Positions 28,338 to 36,989 of a DNA stretch of 43,245 nt are shown piece by piece. This DNA comes from Chara braunii (taxonomy: Eukaryota > Streptophyta > Charophyceae > Charales > Characeae): positions 1,553,260 to 1,596,504 of the forward strand of contig BFEA01000322.1 in the NCBI GenBank assembly GCA_003427395.1, written 5' to 3'. The notes under the pieces were generated by a model that ran no database searches, was not told where the DNA came from, and saw only the letters and a program-made list of their open reading frames with translations. Numbering within the stretch: the first letter of the stretch is position 1; each line of letters opens with the position of its first letter. The translations under genes and the position numbers were made by a program.

Positions 28338-28506
28338 CATACTTGCGGCGCACCGACCCTGTGCGATGCGCGGTGCGCCGCGCACCCGGGTGCGCAGTGC
28401 GCAGTGCGCTGCGCTCAGGGCCGGTGCGCTGGGGGGTGCGCCGGGTGCGCACACCATTTACTTTATTTTTTTTTATTTTACTGTTTGTTTAGGGATTTAT
28501 TTTACT

Positions 28507-28508
<2 letters not shown>

Positions 28509-28564
<56 letters not shown>

Positions 28565-28661
28565 CTCCAACGTCGCGTCTGGCCTCCTGGTACTTCCATC
28601 GAAACGACGAGCAAAATCGAGTGAATCTACCGCTGCAACATGGAAATATACACCGCCAAAG

Positions 28662-28727
<66 letters not shown>
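28509..28727. repeat. (GA)n, then (TG)n(AG)n microsatellites
   Basis: GA run 28509-28562 and a compound TG-to-GA tract 28662-28726, separated by a block sharing GTGAATCTACCGCTGCAACATGG with the small-element interiors at 14.0 and 29.1-29.3 kb. Confidence 0.95.
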
Positions 28728-28730
<3 letters not shown>

Positions 28731-28796
28731 CCGTGTGAGAGAGAGAAGAAACCGTGTGCTGACACTATCGGACCGAAGAAACCGCCCTTATCAACG

Positions 28797-29044
28797 NNNN
28801 NNNNNNNNNNNNNNNNNNNNNNNNNNNNNNNNNNNNNNNNNNNNNNNNNNNNNNNNNNNNNNNNNNNNNNNNNNNNNNNNNNNNNNNNNNNNNNNNNNNN
28901 NNNNNNNNNNNNNNNNNNNNNNNNNNNNNNNNNNNNNNNNNNNNNNNNNNNNNNNNNNNNNNNNNNNNNNNNNNNNNNNNNNNNNNNNNNNNNNNNNNNN
29001 NNNNNNNNNNNNNNNNNNNNNNNNNNNNNNNNNNNNNNNNNNNN
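28797..29044. other. Assembly gap (248 N)
   Basis: Undetermined bases inside the hAT-like element; any frame across it is meaningless. Confidence 1.
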
Positions 29045-29236
29045 CTTTTTTTTTTTTTTTTGGAGAATCTCTGAACAAATGAGACTAAATCCTCCGCTTG
29101 AACATGGAAAGATACATTGGCCGATGAATCAGGTAAGCACGTAACGTATCTCTGGAAACTTTTTTTTTTTTTTTTTGGAGAATCTGTGAACAAATGAGAC
29201 TGAATCCTCCGCTTGAACATGGAAAGATACATTGCC
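29045..29236. repeat. Direct duplication of a ~75-bp poly(T)-led block
   Basis: A T run, then GGAGAATCT(C/G)TGAACAAATG, TCCTCCGCTTGAACATGG and AAAGATACATTG, at 29045-29120 and 29160-29236. One copy abuts the N gap, so more copies may be hidden in it. Confidence 0.9.
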
Positions 29237-29259
29237 AAGAAAGATACATTGCCATATAT

Positions 29260-29381
29260 GGGCCTCGTTGCACTATTCTGGAAATCTGCAAAACGAGAGT
29301 GAATCTTGCGTTAGAATATGGAAAGATACACCGCCAATATTTTTGTCTTTTGTGCATGTTGAGAGTAGTGCAGCGAGGCCC
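29260..29381. mobile_element. Small inverted-repeat element (~122 bp)
   Basis: GGGCCTCGTTGCACTATTC at 29260 and GAGAGTAGTGCAGCGAGGCCC ending at 29381 are inverted partners (about 17 of 20 bases). TAT flanks both sides. It contains GAATATGGAAAGATACACC as in 13864-14086. Same terminal consensus (GGGCCTCG, then CACTA) as the nested 471-bp element. Confidence 0.65.
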
Positions 29382-29971
29382 TATGTCTTGTTGTGCACGT
29401 CGAGAGTTGTGCAGCGAGCCCGTTGGTGAACATTACCGTTGAGGTTCTGACAGGTTGGACGCGCCGGGCTTCACTCGTGCAAAGAGCTGTTCTTCCTTTA
29501 CGCTTTTTTCCTTTCATTAAAAAAAAACAAAATCCAGGAAAAACGGCTGCCAGTTCCGTCGTTTTCTACTTCAGAAGTAATACGAAGAGAACGTTTTGAG
29601 AGATCGCGACCCTCGTCATGACTGAATCTGGCCTGCAAGAGCCCTACCATACAGACTCCAAGTACCGTTGAGGTTCTGACAGGTTGGACGTGCCGGGCTT
29701 CAGTCGTGCAAAGAAATTCTGATGTTCTTCCTTAAAAAAAAAAATTCAGTTCCGGGGCCCCGCGCGGCCTCAAATTGTTTTTTTTTTTTTTGTTACTTGA
29801 CGCGACATCCCACTTGAGCCTACAACACCCCTCCCCAACTTTTTTTTTTTTTGGCCGACCCCTTATTTTCGGGGTGCGCCGCACCCCGTGCGCGCGCGTC
29901 GTGCGCGGTGCGCGGTGCGGCGCACGTGCGGGATGCCGCGCACCTCGATGCGCCGCAAGTATGAAATAAAG

Positions 29972-30446
29972 TTTAATAAACCAAGTTTAACACATGAAGC
30001 AGAAATATCCTGGACGAGAATTCAATTAAAAAAAAGATATTGTACTATCTTCAAATTAATATGAGAGAAAGAATATTACCATATTCGTATTCCTTATCAG
30101 ATTGAAAAAGTTCAAATTTAATTCTGAATTCTCTATCGGGCACGTGATGCCGGACTGTCCAGTGACGTATCCAAAGATACAGATGACCTTTTACTCGACA
30201 GAAGGTGGAATAGAATGACTGGACAGACATGCAGTCAACTGCAAATGACCTTCAGGAAATCATCCTGAAGTAAAGCAGAGGGATAGTTGCGTCGAAAATG
30301 TAGACCAACGACATAATCTCCCATACTAGAAAATCGATCAGCAGCGGGCATGGCAGCCTAGAGGTTGCTGACAAGTGACTATCGTAGGTTTTCAATTTGC
30401 ATTTGAGATAAAGTATAATGCACACTTAGTGTAGGAAACTAAGTAT
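29972..30446. other. AT-rich flank of the hAT-like element
   Basis: The possible continuation of the orphan coding fragment reaches about 30062; composition then returns to average. No other gene. Confidence 0.4.
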
Positions 30447-30772
30447 GGAGACAGTCATCTGAATTCAAATAGACATCTCCGACAATACAGTACTTGATAA
30501 ATGGGGAGTCCTAGATGGAGTTGGGGAATGCTCAGGATTATCCTTCCTACATTGTCAAGATACTGATGCACTGCCCTCTACCCCACTATCCATGTCTTTC
30601 ATCATTCACTGAGACAGTCATCTGAATTCAGACAGGAAATAGACATCTCTGACAATACAGTACTTGATAAATGGGAGTCCTAGATGGAGTTGGGGAATGC
30701 TCAGGATGAATCCTTCCTTCAGTGTCAAGATACCGATTCACTTAGCTATCCATGCCTTTCATCATTCACTGA
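30447..30772. repeat. ~162-bp tandem duplication
   Basis: GAGACAGTCATCTGAATTCA starts at 30449 and about 30611. Both continue ATAGACATCTC, GACAATACAGTACTTGATAA, GTCCTAGATGGAGTTGGGG and end TTTCATCATTCACTGAG. The units differ by small indels. Confidence 0.92.
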
Positions 30773-31255
30773 GCCTGAGTATCTGCATCAAGAAGATGCA
30801 TGCTTCCCCCAACCATAGGTGAAGACGCCATCGACAAGCTAGAGTTGGACTGGAAGTGAAATTGATTTTCCCAGAAGAATGACTTGTAGGAATTGCAGTT
30901 GCCGAACCGTAGGGGGGCCAGGAGTTGAAGTTGTCGAAGGGGCAGGCGTTTGGTAGTCTCCAAACTGGACATACAGAAGAGTCCAAGCCCAAGCTTGCTC
31001 TGTGATATCTGACAATTTCCTGTCTTGGTTTGATGCCTAAAGTCTATAGAAGAACATCTTGAGGTCATCGATGTAGTCGTCAAATGATTCATAGATCTGT
31101 AACCATATATGTCCTAAAATGTTCGCTGAGTCCAAGTACCGGCCAGGACAGAGACAACAAAGACTTCTGCCATTTATGTGTACGGCAAGCATTCGCAATG
31201 GAGTACCTCAGAATGTGCAGATTGGAGTTGAAGCTTTCTCACGGGACTTTCAAAG
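30773..31255. other. Unrecognised; possible retroelement internal DNA
   Basis: A minus-strand frame at 30766-31092 is open for 108 codons without a recognisable domain. Its neighbouring frame, with stops, gives a peptide faintly like gag (ITEQAWAW) but not enough to call. Confidence 0.3.
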
Positions 31256-31270
31256 CTAAGGGGGAAGGTA
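31256..31270 (+). other. Polypurine tract before LTR A
   Basis: AAGGGGGAAGGTA ends just before TGCGAGGATT at 31271, the same arrangement as at LTR B (GGAGGGAGGGAG before TGCGGGGATT on the minus strand). Confidence 0.55.
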
Positions 31271-32053
31271 TGCGAGGATTTAGACCCTCAGTAGTGTTCT
31301 AAAAGGCCGTGCCCATCCTAAGTGAAGTCGGGCCTGCAAATGTGTGTCAATGCCTGTGTACAGGCCTATGAGACCAGGCCAAGCAGAGCCTGTTGCAACC
31401 CCTACGTGGGCATGGATCTTCGAAGAGGCCTTGTTACGAGTTAGCTCCATGGCATGCCCATGTGGGGCCTTTCAGCAAGCTTAAGCACACCCTAAGTAAG
31501 TGAAGGCGGGCCCCTGAATTTCAATATGGCCTGAGTTCGTCTATTTTGGCAAAGTTTGGTGGACGCCCGACAGTTGCCACACGCCAGTTGGCTACATCCT
31601 TCATACTCGTGACAATCAGAAAATAATTTGTGAGCCTTCTAGGCTCTTCCAGCAGCACAGGTGAAGCAGGGAGAACCTCACGTTTACTCCTGGGTGGTTG
31701 GGCAGGCCTAACCAATTCCGTCCCAGGCCACTGTCTGAGTGGTCCTGGGCGCAGACACTTTGGCCCAACCGGAAGCTACTGGAAACGCACGAGGCCCAGC
31801 CAGACAGCAAGCGCGGCGAGCACTTTCCATAATGGAAAGGGCTCGCCGCTGGTGGGCTCCTTCGGTCACTAGGCAGTGCATGCGGCAGCGCTGCTTGAGC
31901 GTGCGCTCGCGGGCTGTGGCTGTGCGCTAGTGCAGGTGCTAGGCAGTGCGCACAGGCGCTGGAAGAAGGCAGGGCGCTGCTGAGGGCAGCACCATAGCCA
32001 GCCCTAGCGAGCCCTACATAGCCAGGGCTTGGCTTGGATAGCCAGTGGAGGTG
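31271..32053 (+). mobile_element. LTR A, truncated 3' LTR of the A/B/C family
   Basis: Begins TGCGAGGATTTAGACCCTC and is the inverted counterpart of LTR B. Shared in order are GCCCGCCTTCACTTA, GGCCTGA(A)TTCGTC, GTGAGCCTTCTAGGC, CTGGGTGGTTGGGC, TAACCAATTC, CTGGGCGCA and GAGCACTTTCCAT. Homology fades at about 32053, so the end is lost. Confidence 0.75.
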
Positions 32054-32127
32054 GTGGTGGTCCTAAAAACTTGAGGGCTCGTAGAATTGGTCATGATCTT
32101 GGCAGGAAAAATATAAGGGGAAAAAAA

Positions 32128-32337
32128 ACGAGTCGGTGAAACTCTGACGAAACAGTTTGTCACAGCCCCTCGTTTGTTGTCCTCTTCTCCCTCTCTGCCT
32201 ACGGCTTACCGGGTAGCTTTGTTTGACTATATATATCGTCAGACAGAGCTGCCCAGTGAACCGTAGGCAGAGAGGGAGAAGAGGACAACAAACGAGGGGC
32301 TGTGACAAACTGTTTCTTTGGAGTTTCACCAACTTGT
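32128..32337 (+). repeat. 210-bp imperfect palindrome with no spacer
   Basis: Centred between 32232 and 32233. Of 105 opposing pairs, 93 are Watson-Crick, including an uninterrupted 56-pair block (32149-32204 with 32261-32316). By hand count the 12 mismatches are 7 G/T, 3 A/C and 2 pyrimidine/pyrimidine. On a plus-strand transcript the seven G/T positions are G-U wobbles, so the RNA would form an almost continuous 100-pair hairpin with a tiny AU loop. It lies just after truncated LTR A. It could be a foldback element or a small-RNA precursor. Confidence 0.95.
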
Positions 32338-32937
32338 CAGGAGGCTGAACCGTCAACAGTCTGCAGAATCCCCCAACTGGTTACACTGTAAGTGATAATC
32401 CATCTTAACCCTGGCAGTGGTTAGCATCAACGACTGCCCGGCAACTGATACCCTGAGGTGGGCGCCAACCACTGCCCTCAAGTTACCTGTGATGAAAATC
32501 AAAGCAGACTCACTGACCCACACCAGATGGAAAACTCTACAGACTGTCGGTTCACACCCCATTACAAGCCAGCAAAACACCCACGAAACAAAGAAAGGTC
32601 TATATATTTCCCATGAATTAATCTCTGATTCGGTGCATTTTTATTTGTGCCACTCTACCATGTGTCTGCTTAACAGAAGAAGTCAGCAACTTCGGTGATT
32701 TCTGGTGCTCAGAAGAATTCACAGAAAATTCTAAAAATGTGAGGGTGCGTAGATTAGGTCGTGATCTTTCCAGGAGAAACATCAGAAAAAATCAATAAAA
32801 AATCAATTTTCTGTGAAATAATTGCCGCACTGATTCAGCATATTTCCATTTTTGCCACTTTTGGACGATTGCCAGGCGCCACGCAGACCTACCTGTAGAC
32901 CACATGCCTATTCGAAAAATCAGCACAGAGACCTACC
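32338..32937. other. Spacer with one direct repeat partner
   Basis: CTAAAAATGTGAGGGTGCGTAG at about 32728-32790 matches 32056-32119 (CTAAAAACTTGAGGGCTCGTAG, TCATGATCTT, CAGGA), so the palindrome is bracketed by diverged direct repeats. No gene recognised. Confidence 0.5.
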
Positions 32938-33914
32938 GGCAAGGAAAAAGAGCAATAGCGGAGTGACAGAATTCCAGATTGCAAAGTCAGAATGAAAGGC
33001 AGACAGTGGAAAGCTGTCCAGAAAGCAGAAATGCACTGATATTTCATCAGAGGAGAACCAAAGCACCGAACTCGAGTGTCAAGAAAGCATACTCTCCCCA
33101 CCACCAACAATGTGTCCAGAGCCCGTCTTCCTACATGGCGCTCGGCGCCCAGACTACGATCACATTACAATCATACAAAACAACCATTAGGGCAGTCAGC
33201 AGCAACAACTGAAGTACATGCAGATGTCGAGCATGCAGACCTCCGCCAAGACCAGGTAAGTGCCTTCACATCACCTCCTTCACTTGACACTCGCCCTCTC
33301 TTGCTCACCCTCGTCTTCTACACCCATGTCTCCTCATACCCGAAGACCATCGCCGTATCCCCACCAGCTATCTAGCGCAAGGCTCGGCTATGGCTGCCTG
33401 GGCTACGGCGGTGCTTCCTTGCAGCGCCCACTTCCTTCCACGCCCGAGTGCATGCTCAAGCACTAACGCTAGTGTTAGCGTCCAGAGCGCTCATAATGGC
33501 AGCGCACTGCCGTATCACCACCCAAGTGCCCGAATGTGCCCACCAGTGGCGAGCTCTTTCGTATATGGAAAGTGCTCGCCCAGTTTGCTGCCTGGCAGGG
33601 CCTCGTGTGTGCGCCCAGGCCCGTCCAGACGGTGGCCTGGTACCGAATTGGTTAAGTCGGCCCAACCACCCAGGCGCAAATGCGAGGTCCGGCCTGCTTC
33701 CCTGCGATGTTGGAAGAAGCCTAGAAGGCTCACGAATATTGGTGATTCTCGTGAGCAAGGCGGATGTAACCAACTGGTGTGTATGGTAGCTGTCTGGCGC
33801 CCACCAAGGCTTTTGCCAAATTGACGAATTCAGGCCTCATTGAGATTCCGGGGCGGGCACATGCTTGTGGTAGGGGCCCCTCACGGGCATATGCCGAGGG
33901 TGCAAATCCCCGCA
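32938..33914 (-). mobile_element. LTR B, 3' LTR of the minus-strand chromovirus
   Basis: On the minus strand it starts TGCGGGGATTTGCACCC at 33914, directly after the purine tract GGAGGGAGGGAG (33915-33928), which follows the chromodomain remnant. Homology to LTR C runs to about 32938. Length ~977 bp. Confidence 0.75.
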
Positions 33915-33959
33915 CTCCCTCCCTCCTTTACTTCGATGGTCCTCTGAGAAGTCTTCATT

Positions 33960-35245
33960 CAGCAGGATGCTTTCCTTTCAGTGATAACATGTGGGGCAGT
34001 CTTCAAAAGTTCTTTGCTTGTGAACCATCGGTCTTCTTTAGGATCAGTATATGTCTGAACTGCACTCGGTACTGCATCTGTGGTTTTGGAGGTCATCCCC
34101 TGCCTGGAGGCTTGGGCACAGGCATCAGCTTGTGCTCAACTATATCGTCAATGTCCACGTCTCTGTCTATGGTTGGGGGCAGACTAGATCTCTTTGAAGG
34201 GACCCTGTGAATTTCAGCAGAAGGAGCCAGTTTGGAGGCATGGAATACAGGGTGTGTGTGTAAGTGACCAGGGATTCGAATGAATTAGGATGGCCCGTCC
34301 GGTGGGGGATGTCTAGGACTTCCCAAGGACCGAAGTACTTGTGGCATCAGGTTTCTACATATTCCCAGTTCCTGTCCCAGTTCAGATGATTTAACCCAGA
34401 CCCGTTCACCTACCTGAAATGCAAAAGATCATCTGTGCCTATTCTCGGATGCAACCATGGCATCCTGAGCCTTCTTTATGTGCTCGACAGCCTGCTGCAG
34501 CAACTGTTCGTATTTGACAGCAAACTCTATGGTGCCTGGTGCTGCGGTGGGCTGGTTCTCGGGCAACAGAAAATCAAGAGCAGATCTGGTTGGGAGTCAT
34601 GCCGGTAGTGCTGTGTACAGCGTTGTTGTACAGGCTGGCGATGCGAGGTAACTTCTCATCCCAGTCATCTAGGCTCGACTTGATGTAATGCCGGAGCAAG
34701 TGCTGCACTACACGGTTCATTTGCTTAGCTTGGCCATTGGACTCAGGGTGATTCCCTGAGTGTCATCTGCAGTTGGGTTCCCATCTGCTGGGCCGTACTT
34801 TGCCACAGCTCCCTAGTGAACCTGACGTCCGTGTCACTAACGATGGACTTTGGTAGACCTAAGTCACATCCCCAAGTATCCATAAACAGCTTGATCACAT
34901 AGTCAGTCGTAGCAGTCTCCGGCATAGTGATCAGTCTAGCATACTTGCTGGATACGTCCACAATGATGATGTGCCGTTTACCGCTCTTGCTGGTCACGAG
35001 AGTATCTAAACATTCTGACCAGGACCTGCAGGGATAGCCAAGGGCTTGATAAGCCCAAGCGGTGCCTGCGTCCAAGGCTTGTCACACTGACAAACCTGAC
35101 AAGTCTCAACATACTTCTTGGCATCATCCATCATCGTGGGACATCAAAAACGCTGCACTAGGTCCGCTAATGTTTTCTTACACCCAAAATGACCGGTTGC
35201 ATCATGACACTCACCAAGAAACAAACTACTATAATAATTTATTAC
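33960..35245 (-). pseudogene. Decayed chromovirus integrase with chromodomain
   Basis: Read on the minus strand from 35245: an HHCC zinc finger (ECHDATGHFG, then CQVCQ) at 35080-35215 with an in-frame TGA where the family has Trp; the catalytic core with CLDTLVTSKSGK and IVSDTDVRF, keeping both Asp (57 residues apart, as usual); after a frameshift, SNGQAKQMNR, where the third catalytic residue Glu is Lys (codon 34724-34726); LYNNAVHSTTGMTPNQ; the C-terminal domain with GERVWVK and FGPWEVL-like sequence around 34312-34420; and a chromodomain (DRWFTSKELL) near 33985-34140. Reverse transcriptase and RNase H are missing beyond 35245. The lost Glu, stops and frameshifts make it inactive. Confidence 0.88.
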
Positions 35246-35382
35246 TAATCCTCAAGTACTGACTTATTAATAATTCGTTAGTCTTTTTTTAAAAAGTTTT
35301 TCATAGTTTTTGACTTTTAACTCGAGTTTGGTTAGGAATTCTGACATGACTCTGAGGCAAAAGTGGTTTGTATTGTTATTCT
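35246..35382. other. AT-rich left flank of solo LTR C
   Basis: Resembles 27860-27945 (GAATTC, TGAC, TGAGGCAAAAG). It ends in the TTCT (35379-35382) that borders LTR C. Confidence 0.5.
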
Positions 35383-36502
35383 TGCAGGGAATATGAGCGA
35401 GAGCGATAGATAGAAAACCCAGTCGCAAAATCACAAAGTAGTCCAGATAGTTATGTACCAAGCAGAGAGCACAATGCACCAAGATTCCATCCAGATAAGA
35501 GCAATACAATGAACTTGAGTGTCAATGCCGACGGTCCCTGGTCACACCAACAATGTATGCAATGCCGCTCCTACTGTCTGGCGCCTAGCGCCCAGCTTAC
35601 TCTACTCAGCCTATCTACCTATCGACATTCGAGCAACAGGAACACGTCGAAGTCAAAGACCAATCCACATGACATCAACACCAATGCCGACCACCTGCAT
35701 ACACCAGGTACGTTCTCTCTCTCTCTCTCTCTCCTCATCACCCCTCGTTTCCCACCTCATCTGGCTCCTACCCAAAGACAACCATTGCCATCACCTGCCT
35801 GTGCCCCTGCAGCCCGGCTATGGCTGCTGTGCGCCCGCTGCCTCAACAGCGCCCCTCACCTCAGCGCCCGGGAGTGTGTCCGACCAGCAGCGCCTGTGCA
35901 GACGCTAGCGCAGCAATGCAGCAGCATGTCCGCGATGCCTGCCAAGGCCAGAATGCCCTCGCATGGGGCACACACTTTCCTATATGGAAAGTGTTCGCTG
36001 CTGGCTGGCCTGTCCAGGCGTGTGGGGGCCCCAATGTTTGCCGCTGGCTCCGAGTGTCTGCGCTCAGGCCCAGTTTCAGATACTGGCCTGGGCCTCATGC
36101 AATTAGGCACGTCCAGGCAGCCACCCAGCGTCCAAGTGTTTGCAGCATTCTCATTGGCTAGCGGCACGTGTGACGACAATGCTGCTTCCTCATTGGCCCG
36201 TAGCCAGTCCGTGATGTGTCCGCCTCACACAGTGTGTGCCCAGGGCGCAACCACCTGAGCCCTGGGCTCAACTTTACAGCGCAGCCCTTTTGCTTCTGGA
36301 AGAGCTGGAGGCTCATGTTGCTCTGTAACCAGCTGCTGTGCTGCAACTGTCTTAGTACCCATATATGGAAAAATGGCGGAAAACAGGCCTCACGTGGATA
36401 TTCAGGCCTGCCTTCACTTAGGGCTGGCATGGGCTTGCTAGGGGCCGCAGCCCAGAACACTTGTACGCCTGATAAGTGCCCTGCGAGGACTCATTCCTAG
36501 CA
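35383..36502 (-). mobile_element. LTR C, probable solo LTR
   Basis: 1120 bp with ends TG...CA, flanked by TTCT on both sides (35379-35382 and 36503-36506). It is homologous along its length to LTR B and, inverted, to LTR A: CACCAACAATGT, GCTATGGCTGC, CTTTCCTATATGGAAAG and CCACCCAG. Because both ends border the same short repeat and no internal region follows, it is best read as a solo LTR rather than the 5' LTR of the neighbouring integrase remnant. Confidence 0.7.
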
Positions 36503-36506
36503 TTCT

Positions 36507-36552
36507 GCATAACATAATTTTATTTCAGATTTTTTATTTTTATTGTTTTAAT
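36507..36552. other. AT-rich right flank of LTR C
   Basis: GCATAACATAATTTTATTTC matches the unoccupied site at 27950-27985. Confidence 0.5.
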
Positions 36553-36705
36553 GGTCCGGCATTTCCGTATCTTCTTACTGGTCCGCACTGTTCGGAACCA
36601 TGCATGACCGGAGGTCCGGATGTGTCTAGAAGTCCGGACGTGCAGACCTGACCGGACATGCATCCGGTCCCCGGACATGAGCTGTCCGGGTCCGGGTCCG
36701 GGTCC
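36553..36705. repeat. Cluster of GTCCGG/CCGGAC words
   Basis: About fourteen TCCGG or CCGGA words in 150 bases, including a perfect (GGGTCC)3-type run at 36686-36706. They occur in both orientations. No coding function inferred. Confidence 0.8.
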
Positions 36706-36907
36706 GGCATAACCATGGTTTCTACTTTATTTTTGCCCGCAGTCGATAGCTGGGCCAAGTACTGGTGGTTTAATTCTTTAGGCACTCCATACACCCTTGA
36801 AAAGAAAAAAAGGCCTCGTGACGTGTGTCGGCCATAATATCTGAGTTGGCCTGTTTGTACCCCTACCAGTCTGCTCAGGGCAGGCTCATTAAAAGAATGT
36901 GACATGG

Positions 36908-36908
<1 letters not shown>
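36706..36908. other. Short unrecognised stretch
   Basis: Contains a GGCCTCGTGACG word like the small-transposon ends. No gene. Confidence 0.35.

Positions 36909-36980
<72 letters not shown>
36909..36980. repeat. (TG)n(AG)n compound microsatellite
   Basis: TG repeats pass directly into AG repeats, the same polarity as at 16.37 and 28.69 kb. Confidence 0.97.

Positions 36981-36989
<9 letters not shown>

Larger units (their letters stand above)
28338..29963. mobile_element. hAT-like non-autonomous element with 8-bp target duplication
   Basis: The left end CATACTTGCGGCGCACCGA at 28338-28356 and the right end, whose reverse complement is CATACTTGCGGCGCATCGA (29945-29963), match at 18 of 19 bases. 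Both are flanked by AAATAAAG (28330-28337 and 29964-29971), a perfect 8-bp duplication as made by hAT-type transposases. Just inside each end is very GC-rich DNA crowded with GGTGCGC and GCGCAC words (28357-28450 and 29870-29944), like the subterminal motifs of hAT elements. The interior holds microsatellites, an assembly gap, duplicated blocks and a smaller nested element; there is no transposase. Confidence 0.85.

Noticed and set aside
28366-29082. 238-codon frame and its minus-strand counterparts across the N gap
   Set aside because: Most of the translation is undetermined sequence and microsatellite.
30766-31092. Gag gene on the minus strand
   Set aside because: Only a faint resemblance in a frame with stops, and the orientation is opposite to adjacent LTR A.
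35509-36258. 249-codon plus-strand frame
   Set aside because: It lies wholly within LTR C and is antisense to the retroelement. The aligned frame in LTR B is not kept open over the same length.
35383-36502. LTR C as the 5' LTR of the integrase remnant at 33.96-35.25 kb
   Set aside because: Both ends of C border TTCT, no primer site follows it, and similarity to LTR B is moderate, so it is better read as an independent solo LTR.
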